DNA of 64,000 nt, taken from positions 18,276 to 82,275 of the forward strand of contig PETN01000073.1 of the NCBI GenBank assembly GCA_002781365.1, in the 5' to 3' direction. Source of the DNA: Sulfurimonas sp. CG01_land_8_20_14_3_00_36_23 (GTDB lineage Bacteria; Campylobacterota; Campylobacteria; Campylobacterales; Sulfurimonadaceae). A program made the translations under genes and the position numbers. Each line of letters opens with the position of its first letter. The first letter of the stretch is position 1. The notes beneath the pieces were generated by a model, which ran no database searches, was not told where the DNA came from, and saw nothing but the letters and a program-made list of their open reading frames with translations. Positions 42,056 to 51,172 of this stretch are shown here, one piece after another.

Positions 42056-43228
42056 ATGGCTGATAGAAAACTCTTTACTTTAGTATCTATCCTGATTGCA
42101 GTGAGTGTTATCCTCTCTTACACGCTCTCAACCTACACTACTATACTCTTTGGAGTAAATGAGTTTTACTTTGCAGTAAGACAAGCTTTTTTTGCTATTT
42201 TTGGAATTTCAATTATTTGGATGTTAGCACAGCTAGACCCTGATAAATGGCTTAAACCCATTGGTTTTACTCTTTTTATTGGTTCCACACTTTTAATGAT
42301 TGCTATGCCTTTTTTACCAGAGTTTTTAGTCTCGGCTGTGGGTGGGGCAAAGCGATGGATTAAGATTTTTGGCTTCTCTTTAGCTCCAGTTGAGTTCTTT
42401 AAGGTAGGTTTTGTCTATTTTCTTGCTTGGAGTTTTTCAAGAAAATTGGGTCATCATGATGGCATGGGTCTTAAAAATGAGATGATTCGTTTCTCCCCTT
42501 ATGCCGTAGTTTTTATTGGTGCTATGTTTATCATTGCCTTTATCCAAAATGACTTGGGACAAGTTGTCGTGTTGGGGCTTACCCTTCTTTTTATGCTGAT
42601 GTTTGCAGGGAGTAGTTTTAGGTTCTTCTTAAGCATTCTCTTAGCCTCTTTGCTCTTTTTTATCTTTTTTATCTTTACTGCTGAACATAGAATTTTAAGG
42701 ATAAAATCATGGTGGGCACTTGCACAAAATAGTGTGCTTGAACTCTTTCCTGCTTCCATCGCGCAACAGCTGAGAATCCCTACAGAAGTAGAACCTTATC
42801 AGATAGGGCACTCACTCAATGCCATTCATAATGGTGGCATATTTGGGACAGGTATCGCCAGCGGTACTTTCAAACTTGGTTTTTTAAGTGAGGTACATAC
42901 GGACTTTATTTTAGCTGGACTTGCGGAAGAGTTTGGTTTTATAGGTGTTTTGTTTGTCGTGGTTGTTTTTATGTGGATGTTACAGAGAATTTTTAAAGTT
43001 GCAAACCGCTCTCGTGACACAAGTATCTATCTTTTTAGTTTGGGAATAGGGTTACTTCTCTCCTTTTCTTTTTTGGTAAATGCATACGGGATTAGTGGGA
43101 TTACACCTATTAAAGGGATTTCTGTTCCCTTTTTAAGCTACGGTGGTTCTGCTCTGCTTGGGGCAGCTTTTGGCATTGGTATGGTTCTGATGGCATCGAA
43201 AAAAGTAAATATGGACAAACAGATATGA
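42056..43228 (+). CDS. ftsW: FtsW/RodA-family peptidoglycan glycosyltransferase
   Basis: A 390-residue SEDS-family protein with about ten membrane helices that polymerises lipid II at the septum with a partner PBP. Family motifs include GAKRWIKIFGFSLAPVEFFK (the usual GAxRWI...QPSEF region, with a modified PVEFFK) and NAIHNGGIFGTG, then FAEEFGFIG-like LAEEFGFIGVLFVV and PFLSYGGSALLG. It is directly followed, with a four-base overlap, by murG, the classical dcw pairing. That favours FtsW over RodA. Confidence 0.88.
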   Translation: MADRKLFTLVSILIAVSVILSYTLSTYTTILFGVNEFYFAVRQAFFAIFGISIIWMLAQLDPDKWLKPIGFTLFIGSTLLMIAMPFLPEFLVSAVGGAKRWIKIFGFSLAPVEFFKVGFVYFLAWSFSRKLGHHDGMGLKNEMIRFSPYAVVFIGAMFIIAFIQNDLGQVVVLGLTLLFMLMFAGSSFRFFLSILLASLLFFIFFIFTAEHRILRIKSWWALAQNSVLELFPASIAQQLRIPTEVEPYQIGHSLNAIHNGGIFGTGIASGTFKLGFLSEVHTDFILAGLAEEFGFIGVLFVVVVFMWMLQRIFKVANRSRDTSIYLFSLGIGLLLSFSFLVNAYGISGITPIKGISVPFLSYGGSALLGAAFGIGMVLMASKKVNMDKQI

Positions 43229-44244
43229 AGCTTTGCATTACAGGTGGAGGAACAGGCGGACACTTGATGATAGCTGAATCCTTAGTCGAAGCCCTTATGC
43301 AAGAGGGACATGAAGCGATTTTTATAGGTTCAAGCTATGGACAAGATAAAAAATATTTTCAAGAGAGTAGCCTTTTCTCACATGTCTATTTTTTAGAGAC
43401 AACAGGCGTGGTCAACCAGAGAGGTTTTGCAAAGTTCAAAGCACTCTTTAAAATCTTCAAAGCTTTTTTAAAATCGAGGAAACTGCTTAAAGAGCATAAA
43501 ATAGAAGCAACCTATAGCGTTGGTGGCTTTTCAGCCGCTCCTGCATCTTTTGCATCTTTGAGTGCTTCCATCCCTCTCTTTATCCATGAACAAAATGCCG
43601 TTGAGGGGAGATTAAATTCACTTTTAAAACCTTATGCAAAGCGATTTATCTCTGCATATAATGAAAACTCTCCCATCAAAGGCTACCCTGTAAAAGATAT
43701 TTTTTATAAGAGTGCTAGAGTTCGAGAGTCGCTTCAAGTGATTCTTTTTTTAGGGGGTTCAAACGGTGCAAAAGCTATCAATGATTTGGCTTTGAGTCTT
43801 GCTTTGGAACTTCAAAAAAGAGGGATAAAAATCATCCATCAAGCAGGTGAGAGTGATTATGAGAGAGTAAGAGAAGCGTATGAAACTCTAGGTGTTGAAG
43901 TGGAATTATATGGTTTTACTAAAGAGTTGCCTTCTCTCATTTCACATGCTGATTTAGCGGTTAGCCGTGCGGGAGCGAGTACGCTTTGGGAACTTACAAC
44001 CAATGGCTGCCCTACTTTTTATATTCCATTTCCACATGCCGCAGGAGATCATCAGTTTTATAATGCAAAGTTTATTGTAGAGCATGATTTAGGGTGGTGT
44101 GAAAGGCAGAGTCAAGATTTAGAAGCTAAACTTCTCTCTCTTTTAGAGAGTGATTTAAAAGAGAAAAGTCTTAAACTGATGAACTATTCTCAAAAGGATG
44201 TTGCAAAAAAAATGATTCAAGATGTAGTGGAGAGTGTGAAGTGA
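43225..44244 (+). CDS. murG: UDP-GlcNAc:undecaprenyl-PP-MurNAc-pentapeptide GlcNAc transferase
   Basis: MurG makes lipid II from lipid I at the inner face of the membrane. The 339-residue protein begins with the G-loop ITGGGTGGHLMIAE (usually H-x-FPA). It has HEQNAVEGRLN, the second G-loop LFLGGSNGAKAIN and the donor-site stretch SHADLAVSRAGASTLWE, then PFPHAAGDHQFYNAKF. An exact complement of the dispersed 13-mer lies at 44028-44040 within the codons for PFPHAA. It overlaps ftsW and the DedA gene by four bases each. Confidence 0.95.
   Translation: MKLCITGGGTGGHLMIAESLVEALMQEGHEAIFIGSSYGQDKKYFQESSLFSHVYFLETTGVVNQRGFAKFKALFKIFKAFLKSRKLLKEHKIEATYSVGGFSAAPASFASLSASIPLFIHEQNAVEGRLNSLLKPYAKRFISAYNENSPIKGYPVKDIFYKSARVRESLQVILFLGGSNGAKAINDLALSLALELQKRGIKIIHQAGESDYERVREAYETLGVEVELYGFTKELPSLISHADLAVSRAGASTLWELTTNGCPTFYIPFPHAAGDHQFYNAKFIVEHDLGWCERQSQDLEAKLLSLLESDLKEKSLKLMNYSQKDVAKKMIQDVVESVK
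44028..44040 (-). repeat. Copy of the dispersed 13-mer inside murG
   Basis: ATTTCCACATGCC, the exact complement of GGCATGTGGAAAT. It falls in a conserved coding position (Pro-His-Ala), showing the motif is tolerated or selected inside essential genes. A weaker 11/13 copy lies in the prenyltransferase gene at 40786-40796. Confidence 0.8.
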
Positions 44245-44843
44245 TAAAAGAGTTAGCGCAAGCTTTAGTGGATTTGATTTTTGATTGGGGTTATCTTGGC
44301 ATCTTTTTACTCATGGCAGTGGAGAGCTCATTTATCCCTTTTCCAAGTGAAATCGTGCTTGTTCCAGCTGGCTATTTAGCCTCCAAAGGCGATATGAATC
44401 TTGTGATGATAATGAGCAGTGCTTTAGGCGGCTCTTTGGTTGGTGCTTTTATCAACTACTACCTTGCACTTTTGCTTGGGAGAAAAATGTTACAAAGATA
44501 TGGAAAATATTTTTTCATTAATGAAAATGCTTTAGTGAAAATGGATAACTATTTTGAGAAGCATGGAGCTATCTCTACCTTTGTAGGAAGGTTGGTTCCT
44601 GGGATTCGTCAACTTATCTCAATCCCCGCAGGTCTTGCCCGAATGAATCTTGCACTCTTCTCTATATTTACTGCATTAGGCGCAGGTATCTGGGCATTGG
44701 TTTTAACTCTTTTAGGGTATTATATCGGGGAAAATCAGCTACTGCTAGAGACCTATTTAAAAGAGATAACCATAGCTGTTTTACTCTTATTGGTAGTGTT
44801 AGTAGCGGCGTATGTTTATTATCAAAAAAGAAGAAAGGATTAA
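44241..44843 (+). CDS. DedA-family membrane protein
   Basis: A 200-residue DedA/SNARE-associated family protein with five or six helices; members flip undecaprenyl phosphate or phospholipids. Diagnostic segments are ESSFIPFPSEIVLVPAGYLA near residue 28 and GRLVPGIRQLISIPAGLARM near residue 114. The start GTG 44241 lies inside the murG stop. Placement right after murG suits a role in lipid-carrier recycling. Confidence 0.9.
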   Translation: MIKELAQALVDLIFDWGYLGIFLLMAVESSFIPFPSEIVLVPAGYLASKGDMNLVMIMSSALGGSLVGAFINYYLALLLGRKMLQRYGKYFFINENALVKMDNYFEKHGAISTFVGRLVPGIRQLISIPAGLARMNLALFSIFTALGAGIWALVLTLLGYYIGENQLLLETYLKEITIAVLLLLVVLVAAYVYYQKRRKD

Positions 44844-44846
44844 AAT

Positions 44847-45311
44847 ATGAGTACAATGGATTATATGTTTCAACAAGGATTTTTAAATACAAGAGCTCCA
44901 TTTTTTATGGATTTTGTCACACTTATCGTTGCGGTGTTGCCTCTGCTTGTTGCAGGTGCTATTCTTTTGGCAAAAAGAAAAAACTATAAGCTTCACGCTT
45001 ACACGCAGACATTTATCTATGCCTTCTCAGTTCTTGTGGTGAGTTACTTTGAGTTTGGTGTAAGATATGGAGGCGGGTTTAACTACTTCTTAGAGGGAAG
45101 CAGTATCGAGCATAACTACGCATTTGTAGTCTTAATGTTTCATATCGCCATCGCTATTGTTACTTTTATCATTTGGACAGTTACAATCACAATGGCAAAA
45201 AAACAGCTCTCAACAAACACGCATAAAAAAGCAGGTGTGATAACATTTGTGGGCGTTCTTTTGACATCTATGACGGGTATATGGGTCTATTTGCTCCTCT
45301 TCATTTATTAA
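44847..45311 (+). CDS. DUF420-like membrane protein
   Basis: A 154-residue protein with four predicted helices, starting 3 bp after the DedA gene. It includes YKLHAYTQTFIYAFSVLVVS, FHIAIAIVTFIIWTVTI and a His-containing KTHKK-like loop (NTHKKAGVITFVG), which resembles DUF420 proteins, some of which relate to cytochrome oxidase assembly. The family is judged by pattern; function is uncertain. Confidence 0.65.
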   Translation: MSTMDYMFQQGFLNTRAPFFMDFVTLIVAVLPLLVAGAILLAKRKNYKLHAYTQTFIYAFSVLVVSYFEFGVRYGGGFNYFLEGSSIEHNYAFVVLMFHIAIAIVTFIIWTVTITMAKKQLSTNTHKKAGVITFVGVLLTSMTGIWVYLLLFIY

Positions 45312-45348
45312 GCGACAATCAAAGAAACAGATTATAAAGGATTTTTCA

Positions 45349-45819
45349 ATGGTAAAGATTGATGATAAAGCACCAGAATTTTGTCTGCCAAATCAAGATG
45401 ATGTAGAGATTTGTCTGCGAGATATCAAGGGTAAATGGATTGTTTTATATTTCTATCCAAGAGATAGTACTCCAGGATGTACAACAGAAGCGTGTGAGTT
45501 TACAGAAGCCGCACCCGATTTTTCAGAGCTTGATGCAATCGTGATAGGTGTGAGTGCAGACACTACAAAAAAACATCGTAGTTTTATCGAGAAAAATGAT
45601 TTAGGCATCACGCTTTTGAGTGATGAAGATACTCTCATGATGCAAGCTTATGGTGTGTGGCAGATGAAGAAAAACTATGGCAAAGAGTACATGGGTATTG
45701 TAAGAACGACACTTATCATAAATCCTGATGGAGTCATAAAAGCTGTTTTTGAAAAAGTAAAAGTAAAAGAGCATGTCTCCAAAGTAAAAGCAGAACTAGA
45801 GAGACTTCAAGGGAAGTAA
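45349..45819 (+). CDS. bcp: Thioredoxin-dependent peroxiredoxin, Bcp/PrxQ type
   Basis: A 156-residue cytoplasmic peroxiredoxin that reduces hydroperoxides. The active-site motif PRDSTPGCTTEACEF contains the peroxidatic Cys and, five residues on, the resolving Cys of the atypical 2-Cys PrxQ class. The GVSADTTKKHRSFIEKN and RTTLIINPDG segments are also typical. A bidirectional 13-mer hairpin terminator follows within 15 bp. Confidence 0.93.
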   Translation: MVKIDDKAPEFCLPNQDDVEICLRDIKGKWIVLYFYPRDSTPGCTTEACEFTEAAPDFSELDAIVIGVSADTTKKHRSFIEKNDLGITLLSDEDTLMMQAYGVWQMKKNYGKEYMGIVRTTLIINPDGVIKAVFEKVKVKEHVSKVKAELERLQGK

Positions 45820-45828
45820 CTCTCTCTC

Positions 45829-45863
45829 TTTTGGCATGTGGAAATTATTTCCACATGCTAAAA
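45829..45863. terminator. Bidirectional terminator made of two inverted 13-mer copies
   Basis: GCATGTGGAAAT (45834-45845) pairs perfectly with ATTTCCACATGC (45847-45858). Flanking TTTTG and TAAAA extend the stem to 17 bp with one G-U pair, giving a U-run on either strand. It lies between two convergent genes (bcp stop 45819, DUF3373 gene stop 45878). One arm is an exact GGCATGTGGAAAT, the other 12/13. The design is the same as uptake-sequence terminators in Haemophilus and Neisseria. Confidence 0.8.
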
Positions 45864-45877
45864 GGGTTTTATGTTTT

Positions 45878-47419
45878 CTAATATTTATAACGAATATAAA
45901 AGCGAATATCTTGGGCTTTATCAACTACATTGGCTGCCATGGTAGGGTCAGTGATGTCGGCTATCTTCATTGAAGCACCTGTTGTATTTCCAAAAAATCC
46001 ATTACTTCCACTATACTCATAATCTATGTAAGTATAACGAATCTGAAAAGATAAAATATCTTCAATGAGGTACTCTGTAAAGTATGCTTCATACGCTTGA
46101 CCACGTGTTGCAAGTTTGGAACCTATATTTGTGTCCTCCCCATAAGTGATACCTCTCCAGTAGGCAGAACCTTGGTTATATTCAAATCCCCATCTTCCAT
46201 CGTCTGTAAGGAGAGAGGGTGTTTGAATCCCAACCCATGTCGAGTAGCCGACTTTACTCTCACTGTTTTGACCACCGAGCATATTTTGTCCAGCATCTGG
46301 ATTTGTTTGACTCATTGCCCCACTTATAAAGAGCGTAGTATCATCTAAAAAGTCACTGATTCCACTCCCGATTCCGTTCATGACAAAATTACCTGTAACA
46401 GAGTGTAGACCACCCACTGTATCGAAGTTTTGCGTCGGAACACCAAGGGATGTAAAACGCTGGTCTATAAGGTTGTTTGCATAGTAGTATTGGGTTGAAA
46501 GGCTATATTGACCATTGCTATAAGGAACAAAGATAAAGCCGAGTAGGTCTATACTTGGATTTGTGACTTTTTCTGTAGCATAAGGAGTTGATGTAAATTT
46601 ATGTGCAGCATTCGACATCCCTCTCCCTGCGCAGAGTTTAATATACATGCCATCGACCCAGTTGTCAAAACTAAACTTTGAACTTAGTCCGTCAAACTCA
46701 ACATTGATAGTATGTCCCATCGGTGATGCTGCTTTGTCATCATCTCTGAGGTTTACAAGATGTCCGTTTGTAGATGGACGACGACCAATGCTAAATGTCC
46801 ATGGTATCTCAGCTCCAAGAAAGGTGTCATTTATGTAAAAAAAGTAGGCTGAACGGACTCTTAGAGAATCATCATAAGGATTTTCATTTGCAACCCAGTC
46901 AAAATTTTCAAAATTATAACCTATCTGATCGTTGTAAGTACGCTGACCAAAAGCTTTGCTATAAGCTAACTGTCCAACAAAACTTAGATTTTCAGTTGCG
47001 CTCCAATCCATGTTTATCCACAAACGGTTTACCATAAAAGCATCGTTGTTCGCTTCGCTTTTATCTGCCATTGTATAACTTAAATTATCTAAAGAGAAAC
47101 GATAATCAATACCAAATTTGAGGTGACTTCCTGAGGTTGCTTTATTGATTTCTGAAACACTCTCTTGCAAATCTATTATTGCTTCTTTGTACTCCATTTC
47201 ATCACTTTGAGGATTCTCTTCTGTGTCATTTTCTGAGGCATCTTTTTCGCTATCTATGCTCATTGGAACACTTTTTTGAGCTTTGAGTTGTGCTACCTCT
47301 TTTTTTAAAGAGTTCATCTCAAGTTCAAGCGCTTGAAATTTATCATACATTGATTCTGCATGTATACTTGTTGTTAAAAGAGCAGTAGTTGCAAGTGATA
47401 ACAGAAGTGGTGTTCTCAT
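45878..47419 (-). CDS. DUF3373-type outer-membrane protein
   Basis: A 513-residue exported protein. A signal peptide (MRTPLLLSLATTALLTTSIHA) is followed by a short coiled coil (FQALELEMNSLKKEVAQLKA), an acidic linker, then a barrel-like domain rich in Asn, Tyr and Trp (FGIDYRFSLDNLSYTM, WTFSIGRRPSTNG, and others) ending RFYIRYKY. This is the layout of DUF3373 proteins common in sulfur-oxidising Campylobacterota. It probably forms a porin-like barrel with a periplasmic coil. It faces its neighbours and has its own promoter near 47460. Confidence 0.8.
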   Translation of the reverse strand: MRTPLLLSLATTALLTTSIHAESMYDKFQALELEMNSLKKEVAQLKAQKSVPMSIDSEKDASENDTEENPQSDEMEYKEAIIDLQESVSEINKATSGSHLKFGIDYRFSLDNLSYTMADKSEANNDAFMVNRLWINMDWSATENLSFVGQLAYSKAFGQRTYNDQIGYNFENFDWVANENPYDDSLRVRSAYFFYINDTFLGAEIPWTFSIGRRPSTNGHLVNLRDDDKAASPMGHTINVEFDGLSSKFSFDNWVDGMYIKLCAGRGMSNAAHKFTSTPYATEKVTNPSIDLLGFIFVPYSNGQYSLSTQYYYANNLIDQRFTSLGVPTQNFDTVGGLHSVTGNFVMNGIGSGISDFLDDTTLFISGAMSQTNPDAGQNMLGGQNSESKVGYSTWVGIQTPSLLTDDGRWGFEYNQGSAYWRGITYGEDTNIGSKLATRGQAYEAYFTEYLIEDILSFQIRYTYIDYEYSGSNGFFGNTTGASMKIADITDPTMAANVVDKAQDIRFYIRYKY

Positions 47420-47576
47420 CTTTTATCCTTTAGAGTTTGTTTATAGGACAATATTTTATGTCGTAAATGTGATATGGTACTGTAGCAATTATAAAATGAT
47501 TGTTAACTTTCCACTAATAAAGTAAATACCAACAAATAAAAGCTTTACTTAAACCTAAATTGAATATAATTCGCCG
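47420..47576. promoter_or_regulatory. Divergent promoter region between the DUF3373 gene and rpsB
   Basis: The best rpsB -10 box is TATAAT at 47565-47570 with a weak upstream TTTACT (47544-47549), placing the start near 47577. A/T-rich sequence around 47440-47480 should hold the DUF3373 gene promoter on the other strand. No operator was recognised. Confidence 0.5.
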
Positions 47577-47721
47577 ATTTTTCTTTTCTTTAAGAAAATA
47601 TTAACAGGTATGTGTCAAAAGTTAGTGCAACTCTTTTTTTAGAGAGTCAATGTTGGACATTACCGAAGCTTAACTAACTAAAAAAACTCTGGCTTGAAAT
47701 AATAGCCTTTAAGGATACCCT
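47577..47721 (+). ncRNA. Structured 5' leader of rpsB-tsf, candidate S2 autoregulatory RNA
   Basis: The leader of about 145 nt can fold into a three-way junction. AGTTAGT (47620-47626) pairs with ACTAACT (47673-47679) and encloses ACTCT/AGAGT (47630-47634 with 47643-47647) and AATGT-TGG-ACATT (47649-47661). GGCT (47691) can pair with AGCC (47704) just before the AAGGA ribosome site. Many bacteria autoregulate rpsB through an S2-binding leader. The pairing is visible here, but the regulatory role is inferred. Confidence 0.5.
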
Positions 47722-48480
47722 ATGGTAACTATGAAAGACCTTTTAGAATGTGGTGTACACTTCGGACACCAAACACGTCGTTGGAACCCGAAAATGAAAA
47801 AATTCATTTTTGGTGTTCGTAAAAACATCTATATAATAGATTTACAAAAAACACTTCGTTATTTCCGTAACACTTACCAAATAGTAGTAGACGCTGCTGC
47901 TGAGGGTAAAACTGTTTTATTTGTTGGTACAAAAAAACAAGCTCGTTCTTCAGTAAGAGATGCGGCAATCGCTTGTAACATGCCTTATGTTGATAACAGA
48001 TGGTTAGGTGGTATGCTTACAAACTTCCCAACAATCCAAAAATCAATCCGTAAACTTGACATCATTACAGAGATGCAAGAAAATGGTCAGATTGATCTTT
48101 TAACTAAAAAAGAAGCTTTAATGCTTTCAAGAAAAAAAGAGAAACTTGAAGAGTATTTCGGTGGTATCCGTAATATGAAAAAACTTCCAGATATGCTTTT
48201 TGTACTTGACGCAGTGAAAGAACACATTGCTGTTTTAGAAGCAAAATGTTTAGGTATTCCAGTTGTTGCACCACTTGACACTAACTGTGATCCAGACCTT
48301 ATCACTTATCCAATTCCTGGTAATGATGATGCTATCCGTTCTATCCAACTTTTCTGTCGTGAAATGGCTGCTGCTGTGAACGAAGGTAAAGCACTTAGAG
48401 ATGCACCTGCTGAAGAGGAAATACAAGAAGAAGTTGAAGCTGCAGCTGAAGAGACTCCAGTAGCAACTGAGGAAGTATAA
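47722..48480 (+). CDS. rpsB: 30S ribosomal protein S2
   Basis: A 252-residue ribosomal protein S2. Hallmarks are [20 protein letters not shown] at the start, [33 protein letters not shown] and [13 protein letters not shown]. The last 30 residues are an acidic Glu/Ala tail beyond the folded domain, common in this phylum. tsf follows after 2 bp, the usual pairing. The 145-nt structured leader upstream suggests autoregulation. Confidence 0.98.
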   Translation: MVTMKDLLECGVHFGHQTRRWNPKMKKFIFGVRKNIYIIDLQKTLRYFRNTYQIVVDAAAEGKTVLFVGTKKQARSSVRDAAIACNMPYVDNRWLGGMLTNFPTIQKSIRKLDIITEMQENGQIDLLTKKEALMLSRKKEKLEEYFGGIRNMKKLPDMLFVLDAVKEHIAVLEAKCLGIPVVAPLDTNCDPDLITYPIPGNDDAIRSIQLFCREMAAAVNEGKALRDAPAEEEIQEEVEAAAEETPVATEEV

Positions 48481-48482
48481 TC

Positions 48483-49538
48483 ATGGCAGAAATTACAGCA
48501 GCAATGGTAAAAGAGTTGCGCGCAGCAACTGATGCGCCAATGATGGATTGTAAAAAAGTTTTAGTTGAAGCTGATGGTGACATAGCTAAAGCAACTGAAC
48601 TTTTAAAAGAGAGAGGAATTGCAAAAGCAGCTAAAAAAGCTGATCGTGTTGCAGCTGAGGGTCTTGTTGGACTTAAACTTGCAGATGATTTTTCTAAAGC
48701 TACAGTTGTTGAAATCAATTCAGAAACTGACTTCGTTGCTCAAAATGAAGGCTTCAAAAATTTAGTACTTAAAACTACTGAAGAGGTTTACAATACTAAT
48801 CCAAGTGATGTAGCTGGTGTTATGGGAACTGAATTTGGTTCTTACTTTTCTGAAACAGTAGCAAAAATTGGTGAGAAAATTGAACTTCGCCGTTTTGGAA
48901 CTGTTGAAGCTGAAGATGACACAATCGCGATTAACGGTTATGTTCACTCAAACAACCGTATTGCAGTTGTTGTAAAAGCAAAATGTGACAGTGCAAAAAC
49001 AGCTCTTGCTATGAGAGATACTCTAAAACAAGTTGCAATGCATGCATCTGCAATGAAACCAAAAACATTATCTTACAAAGATTTTGATGCTGATTTCGTT
49101 CAATCTGAAACTATTGGTAGAATTGAAGTTATCAAAAAAGAGAATGAAGAGCTTGCTCGTCTTAAAAAACCTCTTAAAAACGTACCTCAATATATCTCTA
49201 TGAGTCAATTAACTGATGCTGTTATGGCTGAAGCTGAAGCTGCTATCAAAGCAGAATTAACTGCTCAAGGTAAACCTGAAAAAATCTGGGATAAAATTAT
49301 TCCTGGTTCACTCGCTCGTTTTATCGCTGATAATACAACTTTAGATAAAGAACTAGCATTGCTAGACCAAGATTATGTTTTAAATGACAAATTAACAGTT
49401 GCTAAAGCTGTTGAAGAAGCAGCTCATGCCCTTGGTGGAACTGCTGAAATCGTAGATTTTATTCGCCTTGAAGTGGGTGAAGGAATTGAGAAAGTAGTAG
49501 GTGACTTTGCAGCAGAAGTTGCTGCTCAAATGAGTTAA
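48483..49538 (+). CDS. tsf: Elongation factor Ts
   Basis: EF-Ts exchanges GDP on EF-Tu. The 351-residue protein starts [20 protein letters not shown] and has the [13 protein letters not shown] motif of the nucleotide-exchange core. It is longer than E. coli EF-Ts because of extra helical sequence in the second half ([20 protein letters not shown]), as in Campylobacter. It ends the transcript at a strong terminator. Confidence 0.97.
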   Translation: MAEITAAMVKELRAATDAPMMDCKKVLVEADGDIAKATELLKERGIAKAAKKADRVAAEGLVGLKLADDFSKATVVEINSETDFVAQNEGFKNLVLKTTEEVYNTNPSDVAGVMGTEFGSYFSETVAKIGEKIELRRFGTVEAEDDTIAINGYVHSNNRIAVVVKAKCDSAKTALAMRDTLKQVAMHASAMKPKTLSYKDFDADFVQSETIGRIEVIKKENEELARLKKPLKNVPQYISMSQLTDAVMAEAEAAIKAELTAQGKPEKIWDKIIPGSLARFIADNTTLDKELALLDQDYVLNDKLTVAKAVEEAAHALGGTAEIVDFIRLEVGEGIEKVVGDFAAEVAAQMS

Positions 49539-49556
49539 GGAATTTTCCTTCTCTCT

Positions 49557-49593
49557 AAAAAGGCTAAGAGTTCTATCTCTTAGCCTTTTTTTT
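49557..49593 (+). terminator. Rho-independent terminator after tsf
   Basis: AAAAAGGCTAAGAG (49557-49570) pairs with CTCTTAGCCTTTTT (49577-49590) over a 6-base loop, followed by further T residues. It is the clearest intrinsic terminator in the window. Confidence 0.92.
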
Positions 49594-49657
49594 ATCTCAT
49601 TTTTATCTCTTCATGCATGAGAAGATATTTTAAAACTACATTCGCTATAATCCACAT

Positions 49658-50302
49658 ATGAAATTACTATCCGCAAAACATATTTCTCATACTTTTGAGT
49701 ATGAACTATTTAATGATGTTTCTCTCGAATTAGATGAGAAAGAGACTATAGCCATTATTGGCATGAGTGGAAGCGGTAAATCAACACTTCTTCATATCTT
49801 GTCCACACTCTTAAAATCTGATAGTGGAAAGGTTTCTCTCTTTGGCGAAGAGAGTGAAATGCTCTCAAAAAAAAGATTGTCTCAAATTAAACGAGATGAT
49901 TTAGGTCTTGTGTTCCAATCACACTATCTTTTTAAAGGTTTTAGTGCGTATGAAAATCTTGAAGTAGCTTCTATATTGTCAAATAAAAAGATTGATGAGA
50001 CCCTTCTTCAAAGATTGAAAATTGATGCTTGTATCAATCAAAAAGTGACAGAACTCTCAGGTGGACAACAACAAAGAGTCTCCATAGCGAGAGTTTTAAC
50101 CAAGCAACCTCGTATCATTTTTGCAGACGAGCCAACTGGTAATCTAGATAAGCAGACAGCAAGTGAAGTAATGGAGTTACTCTTTGAGTATTGTGAAAAT
50201 AAAAATGCGGGAATGTTACTTGTGACGCATGATGAAACATTGGCTTATCTCTGCAAAAAAGTGTATAGATTGGAAAATAAAAAACTAGAGCAGGTGAAAT
50301 GA
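49658..50302 (+). CDS. ABC transporter ATPase, LolD-like
   Basis: A 214-residue ATP-binding subunit. Walker A GMSGSGKST (near residue 35), signature LSGGQQQRVSIARVL, Walker B PRIIFADEPTGN and switch His in LLVTHDE are all intact. The sequence is closest in pattern to the LolD/MacB group that acts on lipoproteins or envelope substrates with an FtsX-like permease. No permease gene is adjacent. The corresponding C. jejuni gene in this syntenic block (Cj1180c) is likewise isolated. Confidence 0.85.
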   Translation: MKLLSAKHISHTFEYELFNDVSLELDEKETIAIIGMSGSGKSTLLHILSTLLKSDSGKVSLFGEESEMLSKKRLSQIKRDDLGLVFQSHYLFKGFSAYENLEVASILSNKKIDETLLQRLKIDACINQKVTELSGGQQQRVSIARVLTKQPRIIFADEPTGNLDKQTASEVMELLFEYCENKNAGMLLVTHDETLAYLCKKVYRLENKKLEQVK

Positions 50303-50339
50303 GTTCTCCTCTGCTATTTCAACTATGTGAAGGTTGATT

Positions 50340-51104
50340 ATGGATTGGGCAGGAGTTTTTACGGAGAGTTATATTGTTGGATTTGTCCTTCTCTTTTTTC
50401 GTTTTGCTGCCCTTTTTATAGCAACTCCAATTTTTTCTCATCAAAATATTCCTATGACAATTAAAGCTGCAATGGCTTTTTTCTTTACAATTGTATTTTA
50501 TTCATCTATGCCTCCTCTGCAGATAGAGATTAGTTTACCAACTATTTTTATAGCAATCTTGAGTGAATTTATGTTTGGATTAGCCATAGGAATAGTTCTT
50601 CTTCTTGCGTACAATGTAATCACTTTTGCCGGTGGGCAGATATCTTTTATGATGGGTTTTTCAATGGCAAGTGCAATTGATCCGCAAACGGGAGTATCTA
50701 TGCCAATTATTTCACAATTCTTATCATTGATGGGATTAATGGTGTTGATGGCTATGGATTTACATCATTGGATTCTACTTTTTATTGACAGTTCTCTTAG
50801 TAATATTCCCCTTGGCGGTTTTGTAATGAGCAAAGACCTTTTTGGCTATATTATAAAGGCAACCTCAAATATGTTCATGGTCGGCTTTATGATTGCCTTT
50901 CCTCTTACGGCTTTGTCCTTACTAGCAGATATTATATTTGGTATGCTTATGAAGACAATGCCACAATTTAACCTTTTAGTTATAGGATTTCCTATTAAAA
51001 TCATGGTCTCATTTGTAGTTTTAATCGCTACTTTAACCGCTACTATGCTCATTTTGAAAGGGCAAATGCAAGAAGCATTTAATGCATTGGAAATACTTTT
51101 TTAG
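50340..51104 (+). CDS. fliR: Flagellar type III export protein FliR
   Basis: FliR is an inner-membrane component of the flagellar export gate, together with FliP and FliQ. The product has 254 residues and about five helices, with the segment GGQISFMMGFSMASAIDPQ (near residue 99) and LNLLVIGFPIKI-like NLLVIGFPIKIMVSF. ATG 50340 is chosen because GAAGG sits 6 bases upstream; an in-frame TTG at 50334 is possible. It lies 37 bp after the ABC ATPase, as in C. jejuni. Confidence 0.92.
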   Translation: MDWAGVFTESYIVGFVLLFFRFAALFIATPIFSHQNIPMTIKAAMAFFFTIVFYSSMPPLQIEISLPTIFIAILSEFMFGLAIGIVLLLAYNVITFAGGQISFMMGFSMASAIDPQTGVSMPIISQFLSLMGLMVLMAMDLHHWILLFIDSSLSNIPLGGFVMSKDLFGYIIKATSNMFMVGFMIAFPLTALSLLADIIFGMLMKTMPQFNLLVIGFPIKIMVSFVVLIATLTATMLILKGQMQEAFNALEILF

Positions 51105-51172
51105 TTTTTTTTTGATACAATGGTACCCAAAGAGAATCTCTATAAATCATCGATTGATTCAAAGGAAAAGAT

